Shown here piece by piece: positions 1 to 9,306 of a stretch of 64,000 nt of DNA. The notes beneath the pieces were generated by a model, which saw only the letters and a list, made by a program, of their open reading frames with translations, had not been told where the DNA came from and did not search any database. A program made the position numbers and the translations under genes. Every line of letters starts with the position of its first letter. Position 1 is the first letter of the stretch. Source of the DNA: Aquibium microcysteis (lineage in GTDB: Bacteria > Pseudomonadota > Alphaproteobacteria > Rhizobiales > Rhizobiaceae); assembly GCF_014495845.1 (NCBI RefSeq), contig NZ_CP061080.1, forward strand, positions 4,020,001 to 4,084,000, written 5' to 3'.

Positions 1-756
1 CGGCCATGGAACGCCGCGCCGCTGCAGGCGCCGTCCCAGCGCGAGTTCGGTGGCTGCCATCACCTGGGCTCCGTTCAACGTGTGCCCGGCGAAATGGAAG
101 ACGTCGAAGGCCGGTAGTCTGCGCCTCGCTTGTGCCAGACGCACGAAGCCATGGGCGAGATCGGGCAGGTAGGCGAAGGCGCGCGGCGCATCCATCGGGC
201 CCGGCCAGGTGAAGACGTCCTTCTGCAGCTTCCCGAGGATGAAGAGCTCGAGCCAGTTCCCCAGCTTCGTCCCGCCATAGAAATCGCCCGCGCGCAGAAC
301 CAGCGTCTGCACGCCCGCCGCTTCGGAACGGCGTCGGAACAGGTTCTCCATCGCGATGTGCACACGCGCCTTCGACGTCGAGGCGACCTGCGGCATCTCC
401 TCCGTCATCCCGAATCGGAGGCCATGGCCGAAATTGTGAATGTTGCCGGGCAGGAGATGGGTGGCGCCCGTCGCTTCGCAGGCGGCGATGACGTTCTCCG
501 CCAGCGGCATCGCCTTCTGTTCCCAGTCCGTATTGTCCGGGTCGAGCGCGTTGAGGACGACGTCGGCGCCGGCGCAGGCCTCGATGAGCGCGGCGCGATC
601 CGCCGCGTCGGCCCTGATCCATTCGACGTCCAGGGGCAGCTGCGCGCCCTTGCGGCCCCGGGCGAGACCCTTGACCTGCCATCCGGCCGAAACGAAAGCC
701 TGGCTCGCAGCGTCGCCGATACGGCCGGCAGCTCCCAGGATGACGATCGTCTTCAC
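1..756 (-). CDS. NAD(P)-binding SDR/epimerase-type oxidoreductase (3' end outside window)
   Basis: An atypical short-chain dehydrogenase or NAD-dependent epimerase. The reading frame starts at a GTG (754-756) preceded by a GGGAAAG ribosome-binding site and begins VKTIVILGAAGRIG, a Rossmann dinucleotide-binding loop with G8, G11 and G14. About 252 residues are visible with no stop, so the C-terminus lies beyond position 1. A YGG segment and an LRAGDFYGG-type strand resemble extended SDR and NmrA-like proteins that act on sugar nucleotides or small carbonyl compounds. The substrate cannot be read from the sequence. It is transcribed divergently from the LysR regulator at 860, so that regulator is the obvious candidate controller. 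Confidence 0.8.
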   Translation of the reverse strand, partial: MKTIVILGAAGRIGDAASQAFVSAGWQVKGLARGRKGAQLPLDVEWIRADAADRAALIEACAGADVVLNALDPDNTDWEQKAMPLAENVIAACEATGATHLLPGNIHNFGHGLRFGMTEEMPQVASTSKARVHIAMENLFRRRSEAAGVQTLVLRAGDFYGGTKLGNWLELFILGKLQKDVFTWPGPMDAPRAFAYLPDLAHGFVRLAQARRRLPAFDVFHFAGHTLNGAQVMAATELALGRRLQRRGVPWP

Positions 757-810
757 GAACTTTCCCTTTTCCCGCGCACACACGGGGAGTGGTAGTCTTT
801 TCGCTCCTGA

Positions 811-829
811 ATGATAATGTCCCAATCAT
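811..829. promoter_or_regulatory. Candidate LysR-type operator (ATGAT-N9-ATCAT)
   Basis: An interrupted dyad, ATGAT (811-815) and ATCAT (825-829) separated by 9 bases, sits in the short spacer between the divergent oxidoreductase and LysR genes. LysR family regulators usually bind T-N11-A dyads in exactly this kind of divergent promoter. The match is by shape and position only. Confidence 0.4.
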
Positions 830-859
830 GCATCTTGGATGTTCAGAAATGAATGGGTC

Positions 860-1837
860 ATGCTCGACATCGACTGGAACCTGATCCGTAGCTTCGCCGC
901 CGTGGCGGAGACCGGCAGCTTGTCCGCTGCCGCACGGAAACTGCGGGCGAGCCAGCCGACGCTCGGCCGGCACATCACGGAGCTGGAGCAGGTGCTCGAC
1001 GTGACGCTCTTCCGCCGCGGCCGCGCCGGCTACAAGCTCACCAGGCAGGGGGTCGAGCTTCTCGGCCGCGCCCTGGAGATGCGCGAACAGGCGGAAGCCT
1101 TCTCGAGGCTCGCGCTCGGTGCGACGGAAGAAGTCGCCGGCACGGTGCGGATCGCGGCGAGCGAGATGGTCGCCATCTACGTGCTGCCGCCGATGCTCGC
1201 CCTCCTCGCCGCCGAGGAACCGGGCATCGAGATCGAGATCGTCGCCTCGAACCTCGTCGAGAACCTGCTCGGCCGCGATGCCGACATCGCCATCCGGATG
1301 ATCGAGCCGTCGCAGCTCGATCTCGTCGCCAGGAAGGCGGCCGACATCCCGATCGTCGTCTGCGCGGCGAAGAGCTACATCGCGCGCCGCGGCAGACCCG
1401 AAGATCCCTCGCAGCTGCTGCAGCACCAGATGATCGGGCTCGATCGCGCGATGGACATCATCAACGGCTTCCGCAATGCCGGCATCCCCATCGACAGGCA
1501 TGCCTTCCATATCCGCTGCGACCAGCACGCGGTGATCTGGGAGGCGACGCGTGCCGGCGCGGGCGTCAGTTTCCAGCAGCGGCCGATCGTCGAGCGGGCC
1601 CCCGAGGTCGAGATTCTCCTGCCCGAACTGGAGATACCGCTGCTGCCGTGCTGGATCGCCATGCACCGCGACCTGCGGTCGAGCGTGCGCATCCGCCGTG
1701 TCGCGGACTTCCTGATGGAGTATCTGAAGGCCTACTGCGCCGGGCGTCCGCTCTCGCCGGCTGCCTCGAACTCCGCGGCCCGCGCCAGACCCGCCATCAG
1801 GCAGACCACCACCAGCAGGACCGAGACGGCGACGTAG
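860..1837 (+). CDS. LysR-family transcriptional regulator
   Basis: A DNA-binding regulator of about 325 residues. Residues 5-65 form the winged helix-turn-helix typical of LysR proteins (WNLIRSFAAVAETGSLSAA, then SQPTLGRHITELE). Residues from about 90 to 290 form the ligand-binding substrate domain. I chose the ATG at 860 because LysR proteins normally begin a few residues before this DW-LIRSF segment; an in-frame ATG at 839 would add seven residues. It is divergent from the oxidoreductase at 756, its most likely target. The last 35 codons are low in complexity and run 106 bases into the 3' end of the convergent MFS gene. Confidence 0.88.
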   Translation: MLDIDWNLIRSFAAVAETGSLSAAARKLRASQPTLGRHITELEQVLDVTLFRRGRAGYKLTRQGVELLGRALEMREQAEAFSRLALGATEEVAGTVRIAASEMVAIYVLPPMLALLAAEEPGIEIEIVASNLVENLLGRDADIAIRMIEPSQLDLVARKAADIPIVVCAAKSYIARRGRPEDPSQLLQHQMIGLDRAMDIINGFRNAGIPIDRHAFHIRCDQHAVIWEATRAGAGVSFQQRPIVERAPEVEILLPELEIPLLPCWIAMHRDLRSSVRIRRVADFLMEYLKAYCAGRPLSPAASNSAARARPAIRQTTTSRTETAT

Positions 1838-2922
1838 ACCGGCGCGAAGCCGAAGCGTTCGCCGACGAAGCCGATCGCCGAAGGCGCCACGAGGATGCCC
1901 GAGTAGCCCATCAGCGTCACCGTGCTGAGGGAGGCACCGGACGAGCTTCCCGGCTGGTTTCCCGCCGCCGAGAAGGCGATCGGCACCATGTTGGCGATGC
2001 CGAGACCGGCGAAGCCGAAGGCGGCGATGGCGATCCACGGCTCCGTCGAGAAGCCGGCGACCAGCATGCCCGCAGCCGCGACGAGGCTCGAGGCACGCAG
2101 CGTGCGCACTGCGCCGAACCGGTTGCGCACCTTGTCGCCGACGAAGCGCATCACCGCCATGGTCGCCGAGAAGGCGGCGAAGCCCAGCCCGGCCGTTGCG
2201 AGATCCGCGCCGCGCTCCTCGCGTAGATAGATCGCGGCCCAGTCGAGCACGGCGCCTTCGGGGATCATCGAGAACAGCGCGATCAGCCCGACGAGATAGA
2301 CGACGGGATTGCGCGGCAGCGAGAACCGGTGCGGGGCATGCGACTCCGGCCGCGGCTCGGTGACCATGAAGCGGACTGCCGCGAGCATCGCCACGAGCGC
2401 GATCGCCGTGACGATCACGGCATGCACGCGGTGATCGGTGGCCTGGATGACCGCGCCGCCCGCGCCGCCGCCGATGAAGCCGCCGACGCTCCAGAAGCCG
2501 TGCGAGGACGACATGATGGCGCGGCGCATCTGCTTTTCGACTTCCACCGCATTGGCGTTCATCGCCACGTCGGTCCCGCCGATCAGCGCGCCGAGCAGCA
2601 CGAGCGCGGCGGCCGCCGTCCCGATGCCCGGCGCCAGCGCGACGACCAGCAGGCCGAAGGTGCTGGCGAGGCCGAACAGCTTCACGGTGGCACGCGAGCC
2701 GATGCGGCCGATGAGATAGCCGCAGGCCGGCATGGCGATCAGCGCACCGAGTCCGAATCCCAGGATGAGCAGCCCGAGCGAGAACTCGCTGATCTCCAGC
2801 CGGTCGCGCGTCACCGGGATCTGCGGCGCCCAGCTGCCGATCAGGAAGCCGTTGACGAGGAACACGGCGGCAACGGCCCACCGGCCGCGGATGGCCTGTT
2901 GCATGCGATCGTCGGGCGTCAT
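1732..2922 (-). CDS. MFS transporter, YbjJ/MosC-like
   Basis: An inner-membrane major facilitator superfamily transporter of 396 residues with about 12 hydrophobic segments. The N-terminal signature (NGFLIGSWAPQIPVTRDRL) and the GYLIGRIGSR loop after helix 2 resemble the YbjJ/MosC subgroup of putative exporters. The substrate is unknown; MosC was named for rhizopine loci, but no rhizopine catabolic or synthetic genes are present here. A perfect 12-bp palindrome of LacI-operator type lies 31 bases upstream of the start. The 3' end overlaps the tail of the convergent LysR gene by 106 bases. Confidence 0.88.
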   Translation of the reverse strand: MTPDDRMQQAIRGRWAVAAVFLVNGFLIGSWAPQIPVTRDRLEISEFSLGLLILGFGLGALIAMPACGYLIGRIGSRATVKLFGLASTFGLLVVALAPGIGTAAAALVLLGALIGGTDVAMNANAVEVEKQMRRAIMSSSHGFWSVGGFIGGGAGGAVIQATDHRVHAVIVTAIALVAMLAAVRFMVTEPRPESHAPHRFSLPRNPVVYLVGLIALFSMIPEGAVLDWAAIYLREERGADLATAGLGFAAFSATMAVMRFVGDKVRNRFGAVRTLRASSLVAAAGMLVAGFSTEPWIAIAAFGFAGLGIANMVPIAFSAAGNQPGSSSGASLSTVTLMGYSGILVAPSAIGFVGERFGFAPVYVAVSVLLVVVCLMAGLARAAEFEAAGESGRPAQ

Positions 2923-2952
2923 GAGGAAGGGCTCCGTAGGTCGCAGCTTCTT

Positions 2953-2964
2953 TAAATCGATTTA
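2953..2964. promoter_or_regulatory. Perfect 12-bp palindrome, LacI-type operator candidate
   Basis: TAAATCGATTTA is a perfect palindrome, AT-rich against its surroundings, located 31-42 bases upstream of the MFS start on its promoter side. The central AAATCGATTT half-sites resemble operators of LacI-family sugar regulators in alphaproteobacteria. No LacI-family gene is in the window, so the regulator would have to be encoded elsewhere. Confidence 0.5.
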
Positions 2965-2982
2965 GATCGCAGCGAAAGACAA

Positions 2983-3012
2983 GGGCGGCCAAACCCTTTG
3001 GTCCAGCCGCCC
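2983..3012 (-). terminator. Terminator downstream of argG
   Basis: A two-part hairpin: outer stem GGGCGGC/GCCGCCC (2983-2989 with 3006-3012), inner stem CCAAA/TTTGG. On the minus strand it is followed by a T-rich stretch. It ends 14 bases after the argG stop. Confidence 0.65.
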
Positions 3013-3025
3013 GGGGAAACGCGGA

Positions 3026-4249
<1,224 letters not shown>

Positions 4250-4417
4250 GGGTCTGCCGGTCGCTCGCGATGAGGGCGCCCGTCGCGCCCGTTGAAATCG
4301 CCGGAACTAATAGCAGGAAAGCGGCGCCGGGCAAGGTTGCGGATGCCGGTCGCCTGGCGAAGCCGCAGGCGCCGCCCGCACCGGGACCGGCGGGCAGACG
4401 CCTGCCACCGCGCGCGA

Positions 4418-5335
4418 TCACATGCCGACGAGCCGTCGAACCCACCGCGACGCGGCCTGCGCAAGCGGCAGCCCGCTGCCTTCGATCCTGCGGTCGATGG
4501 CGCGCGCATTCCGTCGCATCCACCGCCACAGCGCCACCGCGACCAGCGCCACGATGAGCCACGACACGACGACGTCCGAGAGGAAGTGTTTGCCGAACGC
4601 GACCCGCAGCATCGAGAAGAGGATGGCGACCGGAACCAGCGACCAGAACAGCGGCGTGCGGATCGAGGCCGGCGCCAGCATCACGCAGGACAGCATCGCG
4701 GCCGCCGAACCCGCCTCGCCGCTGGAGAACGAGCAGTTGCGTGCGCAGGCATCGACGATCTGCCAGGGAAGGGTGTAGGGTTGCGCGCCACCGAACGGGA
4801 CGATGTCCTGCGGGCGGGCACGACCGACGACCTCCTTGAGCAGGTTCACGACGAGGCCCGAGCCGATGGCGTAGACGCCGACCACGTAGAGAGCGAGGTG
4901 GGATCTCGGCAGCCAGATGGAACGCGCGCCGAAGGCGCGGGCGAGAAGGATCGCCGCCATCGCCGTCAGGACGATGTGCGGGATCTGCCGGTTGATGTCG
5001 CGGATTGCGATCAGGATCGGGTCCCGGGCATGCGGGAAGGCACCGCTCGGGGAGGCGAACCAGCTGGAAACGGCAAGATCGATCGACGGCAGGGCGACGA
5101 AGAGGAAGCTCGCCGCGATCAGTCCGTAGGCCAGGAAACGCACCGGCTCGCGCAGGACGCCGTCGCGGATGGAAACGGCCTGCCGCCGAAGACCTACCCC
5201 CCAGTCGTGGAGGATGCGTCGCCCGCCGCCGGATGGAATCCGGGCGAACGATGGCTTCGATGGTTCGACGACACCCTCATCCGCCAACACGCATTCTCCC
5301 CGGTTCGACTGAACGATAGGAGACACCGATGACAT
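4418..5335 (-). CDS. PAP2-family membrane phosphatase with SGE in place of SGH
   Basis: A 305-residue integral membrane protein of the type 2 phosphatidic acid phosphatase superfamily, which removes phosphate from lipid-linked substrates such as lipid A, phosphatidic acid or undecaprenyl pyrophosphate. The three-part catalytic signature is present: KEVVGRARP at 167-175, CSFSSGEAGS at 201-210 and R244-x5-H250-x3-D254. In motif 2 the usual histidine of PSGH is replaced by glutamate, a variant I recall in some alphaproteobacterial PAP2 proteins. About six hydrophobic segments follow a polar N-terminal stretch of 60 residues, whose exact start is uncertain. It diverges from the membrane glycosyltransferase at 5578, so a joint role in envelope lipid or glycan modification is plausible but unproven. 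Confidence 0.85.
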   Translation of the reverse strand: MSSVSPIVQSNRGECVLADEGVVEPSKPSFARIPSGGGRRILHDWGVGLRRQAVSIRDGVLREPVRFLAYGLIAASFLFVALPSIDLAVSSWFASPSGAFPHARDPILIAIRDINRQIPHIVLTAMAAILLARAFGARSIWLPRSHLALYVVGVYAIGSGLVVNLLKEVVGRARPQDIVPFGGAQPYTLPWQIVDACARNCSFSSGEAGSAAAMLSCVMLAPASIRTPLFWSLVPVAILFSMLRVAFGKHFLSDVVVSWLIVALVAVALWRWMRRNARAIDRRIEGSGLPLAQAASRWVRRLVGM

Positions 5336-5577
5336 CGGGATGATGGCCGGATTACGGTGGCAGCGGATTTGCCGCCGACGCGCCGGCCGATCGACCGCCG
5401 CCGGTTAGCGATGGCGCTCGTGCCGGCGAAACGGTAGGAGAGACGGCGCTCCCTGCGATCGAAAGCCGTCGCCATGGTCCTGCCTCCATTCGCACTGTCC
5501 TGCAGACCGCCCGTGGGGACCGGCGCAACGGCGAACATCGTGGCGGATGTGCGTGCAGACCGCGGGGCGGTCGTGTC

Positions 5578-7101
5578 ATGACGGCGACGGGCGGTACCGC
5601 CGATTCCCCGATCGCGCTTCCCTTCTGGGCTCGCCCGTCGGGCGTGGTGTTCTTCGCCGGCCTCTGGACGGGGGCCTTCCTGTTCATCGCGACGATCCTG
5701 CGGTCGAACATCGGCAACGACGATGCACTCGAGGTCTACCAGTCGCAGTCGCTGGAACTCTTCTACCGGGCGCGCAACCCCGCGCTCTACGACTGGATGC
5801 TCTACGGGTTGAACGGCACCACCGGATCGCCCTTCGTGTCGGTCGCCATTCTCAACTACGCCTCCATACTGGCCTGCGCGCTCCTGCTCTACAGGCTCGC
5901 CCGGCACGTGCTCGCCGATCCGCGCCTGCAGGCGCTTTCGGTCTATTCCCTGGCGCTCCTGTGGGTCGTTGCCTACGACAGCCATCGCATCCTCACCCAC
6001 ACCAATCTCAACATCGTCGTCATCGCGGCCACGCTCCTCACCCTCCACGCGCTGGGACGGAAACGGACGGTGGCGGGATATCTGCTGCTCGGCCTGCTCT
6101 TCGTCGTCGGCATGCTCGCGAAATATGCCTATGGCGTGTTCTTCGGCGCACTGGTCGCCGCAGCCCTGCTGGAGAGCCACTACAGGCGCGTGATCCTCGA
6201 TCCGCGCTTCCTGTTGACGCTCCTCGTCGCGGCGACGCCTTTCGCGGTCCTGGCGAGCCTCTACGCCGACGAGCTTCGAACCATCGCCACCACCGTCGAC
6301 GGGGTCGTCCAGACGGGAACGCAGGCCCCCTTCATCGACAAGCTGGCAGCGCTTGCCGCCGCCTTGGTCGGCTATCTGCTGCCCTTTCTGGTCGTCTACG
6401 GCGGCGCGTTCTTCCTGCGGGACACCGCGCCGCCCTCGCCGCACCGACCCGGAGATCCCTTCCTGCGCCTGCTCGGCATCATGCTCCTCATCGCCATGTT
6501 CGCGATGATCGTCTGGGCCTTCGTCGTCGGCAGCACGCAGCTGCGGTCGCGCTACATGCACGGCGTCTGGCTGCCGGCGCCGCTTTTCTTCATGATGCTG
6601 CTCGACCGTACCGCCCATCCGCCGCGCGCCTTCCGGTCGTTCCTGACGGCAACGGCCGTCATCACCGGCGTCGTCGTGGCCATCTACGTCGGGTCGCGGC
6701 TGGCGCCCTCGGAGGCGCTCTGCGGCAGCTGCCGCCCCAGCATCCCCTACCAGCAGCTCGGCGATGCGCTCGAGGCCCGCTACGGGCCGTCCCCCACGCT
6801 GGTCGGCTATTCCGCCGTCGACGCCGGCTATCTGCGGGCTGCGGTGCCGGGAGCACGCACCCTGCCGCTGGAGGAGCATCCCTACCGCCCGCCCGCCCGC
6901 GGCGGCGGCGACTGTCTTCTGGTCTGGGAGGCGACGTCGCGCGGACAGGACCGGCTCGCCGACGCGATGGCCGGCCGCGGACTTCCGCTCCTCCCCGACG
7001 AGGAGCTGACCGTCGACTGGTGGGCGCCGCTCTTGCCCTACACCCGCCAGACGTCGTTCCTGATCCAGAGGCTTTCTCCCGATTCCGCGCTTTGTGAGTA
7101 G
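5578..7101 (+). CDS. GT39/ArnT-like membrane glycosyltransferase
   Basis: A 507-residue polytopic membrane protein resembling the ArnT/PMT (GT39) glycosyltransferases, which move a sugar from a polyprenyl phosphate donor to an envelope acceptor on the periplasmic side. After the first membrane segment there is an acidic pair in a periplasmic-loop position (NDDALEVYQSQSL, residues about 48-60), where family members hold their catalytic aspartate. About ten further hydrophobic segments run to residue 380, then a soluble C-terminal domain of about 120 residues. Donor and acceptor are unknown. It is divergent from the PAP2 phosphatase and 14 bases upstream of the LysE-type gene. Confidence 0.8.
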   Translation: MTATGGTADSPIALPFWARPSGVVFFAGLWTGAFLFIATILRSNIGNDDALEVYQSQSLELFYRARNPALYDWMLYGLNGTTGSPFVSVAILNYASILACALLLYRLARHVLADPRLQALSVYSLALLWVVAYDSHRILTHTNLNIVVIAATLLTLHALGRKRTVAGYLLLGLLFVVGMLAKYAYGVFFGALVAAALLESHYRRVILDPRFLLTLLVAATPFAVLASLYADELRTIATTVDGVVQTGTQAPFIDKLAALAAALVGYLLPFLVVYGGAFFLRDTAPPSPHRPGDPFLRLLGIMLLIAMFAMIVWAFVVGSTQLRSRYMHGVWLPAPLFFMMLLDRTAHPPRAFRSFLTATAVITGVVVAIYVGSRLAPSEALCGSCRPSIPYQQLGDALEARYGPSPTLVGYSAVDAGYLRAAVPGARTLPLEEHPYRPPARGGGDCLLVWEATSRGQDRLADAMAGRGLPLLPDEELTVDWWAPLLPYTRQTSFLIQRLSPDSALCE

Positions 7102-7115
7102 GAGCACCCTTCGCC

Positions 7116-7757
7116 ATGGCCTTTCTCCCGGATGCCGCCGTCTTCGCCCAGTTCGCGGTCGCCACCTTCATCATCGCCATCACGCCCGGCCCTGACATGA
7201 CGCTCTTCGTCGGCAGGGCGCTGTCGGAGGGCCGGGCCGCAGGTCTCGCCTGCATGGCCGGCGCGCTGACGGGCTGCGCCATCCACACCACCCTGGTGGC
7301 GCTCGGCCTTTCCGCGCTCATCGTCGCGTCGCCGCAGGCCTTCCTCGTCCTGAAGATCGTCGGCGCGGCCTATCTGATCTGGCTCGCATGGCAGGCGATC
7401 CGCAAAGGCTCGGCCTTCTCGCCGGACATGCACCGGCGGAAGGCGCGGCCGCTCTGGCGGAACTGGGCAACGGGGATCGGCATCAACCTTCTCAACCCCA
7501 AGATCATCCTGTTCTTCATGACCTTCCTGCCGCAGTTCGTCTCGGCCGACGACCCGCACGCGGCCGGAAAGCTCCTGTTCCTCGGCCTGTCCTTCATCCC
7601 GCTCTCGCTGCCGGTCACCATCCCCATGGTGCTTGCGGCCGACGGCTTCGCCGGCCTGCTCTCCCGCAGCCCGCGCGTCACCCGCGTGATCGACTGGCTC
7701 TTCGCGGGCGTCTTTTCGGCCTTCGCGCTGAAGATCCTGACCGCCCAGGCGCGGTAG
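7116..7757 (+). CDS. LysE-family amino acid exporter (RhtB-like)
   Basis: A 213-residue inner-membrane protein of the LysE/RhtB superfamily, which exports amino acids and their derivatives. It has the characteristic N-terminal ITPGPDMTLF motif (residues about 23-32), six predicted membrane segments and the NLLNPKIILFFMTFLPQF block. The ATG follows an AGGAGCACCC ribosome-binding region only 14 bases after the glycosyltransferase stop, so the two may be cotranscribed. The substrate cannot be assigned. Confidence 0.9.
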   Translation: MAFLPDAAVFAQFAVATFIIAITPGPDMTLFVGRALSEGRAAGLACMAGALTGCAIHTTLVALGLSALIVASPQAFLVLKIVGAAYLIWLAWQAIRKGSAFSPDMHRRKARPLWRNWATGIGINLLNPKIILFFMTFLPQFVSADDPHAAGKLLFLGLSFIPLSLPVTIPMVLAADGFAGLLSRSPRVTRVIDWLFAGVFSAFALKILTAQAR

Positions 7758-7779
7758 CGTTCTCCCGTCCCCGGCACAT

Positions 7780-7795
7780 GTTGCAGTCATGCAAC
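7780..7795. promoter_or_regulatory. GTTGCA-N4-TGCAAC dyad upstream of the outer-membrane protein gene
   Basis: A perfect 6-bp dyad with a 4-base spacer lies 58 bases upstream of the Omp25-like start and 22 bases after the LysE-family stop. It could be an operator or a short hairpin. I do not recognise the binding factor. Confidence 0.25.
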
Positions 7796-7853
7796 TTGTT
7801 GGACGCCCGCTGTCCTGCTACCAACGACCTGCGGCGGGATTCGAGGAGTTAAC

Positions 7854-8519
7854 ATGCTGAAACTTTTGTGTGCCTCGGCGGCACTGGTCGCGCTCGCCTC
7901 GGGCGCGCAGGCGCAGAGCTACGAATGGAGCGGCCTCTATCTGGGCGCCGAAATAGGGGCAGGCCGCTCGGCGGTCAGCTTCGATGCGTCCGCTACCGAC
8001 TACGCCGGCAATCATGACGGGGACGCCATGATCGGCGGCGTCTTCGCCGGATACGACTGGCAGTTCGGCCGCTTCGTCTACGGTCTGGTCGGTGATGTCG
8101 ATGCCGTCCATTCGGCTGATCTCGCCTTCGGCGATCCGGATGCGCTCACCGGCGGCAAGGGCGAGGCCTACACCTACGACATGGACTGGGTCGCCACGGC
8201 CCGCGCCAGGCTCGGCTACGCGCCGACCGAGCGCCTGCTGATCTACGGCACCGGTGGCATGGCGGCAGGGCATTTCGAGGCGACGAGCTATTCCTACCCG
8301 ACCTTCGGCTCGCCCTCGGCCGCGGATTACTCCGGCGTCAAGCTGGGCGGCGTCCTCGGTGCCGGCATCGATTACGCGCTCCCGAACGACTGGACGCTGA
8401 AGGTCGAGTATCTCCACTACGAATTCGAGTCGTTCACCTTCGGTGGCGACGGCGTCCCCGACACCGTCTTCAATCCGAAGCTCGACGCGGTGAAGTTCGG
8501 CCTCGCCTACCGCTGGTGA
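7854..8519 (+). CDS. Omp25/Omp31-like outer-membrane beta-barrel protein
   Basis: A 221-residue porin-like outer-membrane protein. Residues 1-20 form a signal peptide ending in GAQAQ, and the mature protein begins SYEWSGLYLGAEIGAG, typical of the Omp25/Omp31/RopB family of Hyphomicrobiales. Alternating amphipathic strands continue to the C-terminal LDAVKFGLAYRW, ending in an aromatic residue as expected for BAM-dependent barrel insertion. The ribosome-binding site GAGGAG lies just upstream of the ATG. In Brucella and Rhizobium such proteins contribute to envelope stability. It stands alone, flanked by unrelated genes. Confidence 0.9.
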   Translation: MLKLLCASAALVALASGAQAQSYEWSGLYLGAEIGAGRSAVSFDASATDYAGNHDGDAMIGGVFAGYDWQFGRFVYGLVGDVDAVHSADLAFGDPDALTGGKGEAYTYDMDWVATARARLGYAPTERLLIYGTGGMAAGHFEATSYSYPTFGSPSAADYSGVKLGGVLGAGIDYALPNDWTLKVEYLHYEFESFTFGGDGVPDTVFNPKLDAVKFGLAYRW

Positions 8520-8555
8520 AGTTCGGCCATCCCTGCCGATTCTGAGGCCGCGGCC

Positions 8556-9275
8556 TCAGCGGGAACCGGCCGGCTTCCAGCCGGCCGCGGTGAGATGGTC
8601 GACGACGTGGCGGGAGGCCACCCCCGGTCCCGTGAACACCGGCGGCTCGACCATGGCGGTCATGCGCTGCCGGAACTCGTCGAGCGTCATCGCGAAGAGC
8701 ATCTGGTCGACCCGCTCTCCCGTCCGCCCGTCGATGCGGTGCGACTTCAGCTCGCCTTCCAGCCGCAGCATCCCGATCCGGCAGGCGGCGACCGCGGCGC
8801 GGTTGCGCGACAGGGGCGCGAAGGTCAGCTTCTCCAGCTTGCGCTCGGTGAAGACGTGCCACATCAGCACCCGCGTCGCGTCGTAGACGACGTCCATCCG
8901 CCGGTGCTCTCCCTCGCCGATGACGACATGTGCCGATCCCAGCCTGTGGCGGAGGTCGACGTCGACGAAGAGCAGGCCGAGAGGCTTGCCGCCGGCCAGG
9001 TCGCTGATGAGGATCAGATTGCGGCGCAGGTTGTCGAAGCTGGCCACATAGGCCCGGAAGGCATCCAGCCCCATGGCGCTCTGTGGGGCGTTCAGACCCT
9101 CCATGATCGCCGGATCGCTCAGCCATTCGGCGATGCCGGGAGTGACCGCGTCAGCGCGCAGGGTCTGGAGCCGGACGAGCGCTCCGCTCCGGTCGACGGC
9201 GACGGGCTTCAGCTTCATCGCCGCCAGCGGCGTCACGAGCGGCATCTGGCGAGGCGGTTTGGGCATTTTGGGCAT
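8556..9275 (-). CDS. GNAT-family acetyltransferase-like protein
   Basis: A cytoplasmic protein of about 239 residues with the fold signals of GNAT N-acetyltransferases: an N-terminal strand with VRLQTLRADAVTPGIAEWLSDP, a central AHVVIGEGEHRRMDV strand, and the region EKLTFAPLSRNRAAVAACRIGMLRLEGELKSH (discontinuous motif) typical of ribosomal-protein-type acetyltransferases. I chose the first of three clustered methionines (9275, 9266, 9245) because the reading frame upstream is low-complexity Arg/Pro/Ala; none has a strong ribosome-binding site. The C-terminal 50 residues carry no recognised domain. The acceptor is unknown. Confidence 0.65.
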   Translation of the reverse strand: MPKMPKPPRQMPLVTPLAAMKLKPVAVDRSGALVRLQTLRADAVTPGIAEWLSDPAIMEGLNAPQSAMGLDAFRAYVASFDNLRRNLILISDLAGGKPLGLLFVDVDLRHRLGSAHVVIGEGEHRRMDVVYDATRVLMWHVFTERKLEKLTFAPLSRNRAAVAACRIGMLRLEGELKSHRIDGRTGERVDQMLFAMTLDEFRQRMTAMVEPPVFTGPGVASRHVVDHLTAAGWKPAGSR

Positions 9276-9306
9276 GTTGGCGATATGCCGCCCGCAGCCG
9301 GCCGGG

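Noticed and set aside
5194..7107. 637-codon minus-strand frame opposite the glycosyltransferase
   Set aside because: Polar repetitive composition (Arg, Glu, Asp, Gly), no motifs; the opposite frame has membrane helices and glycosyltransferase features.
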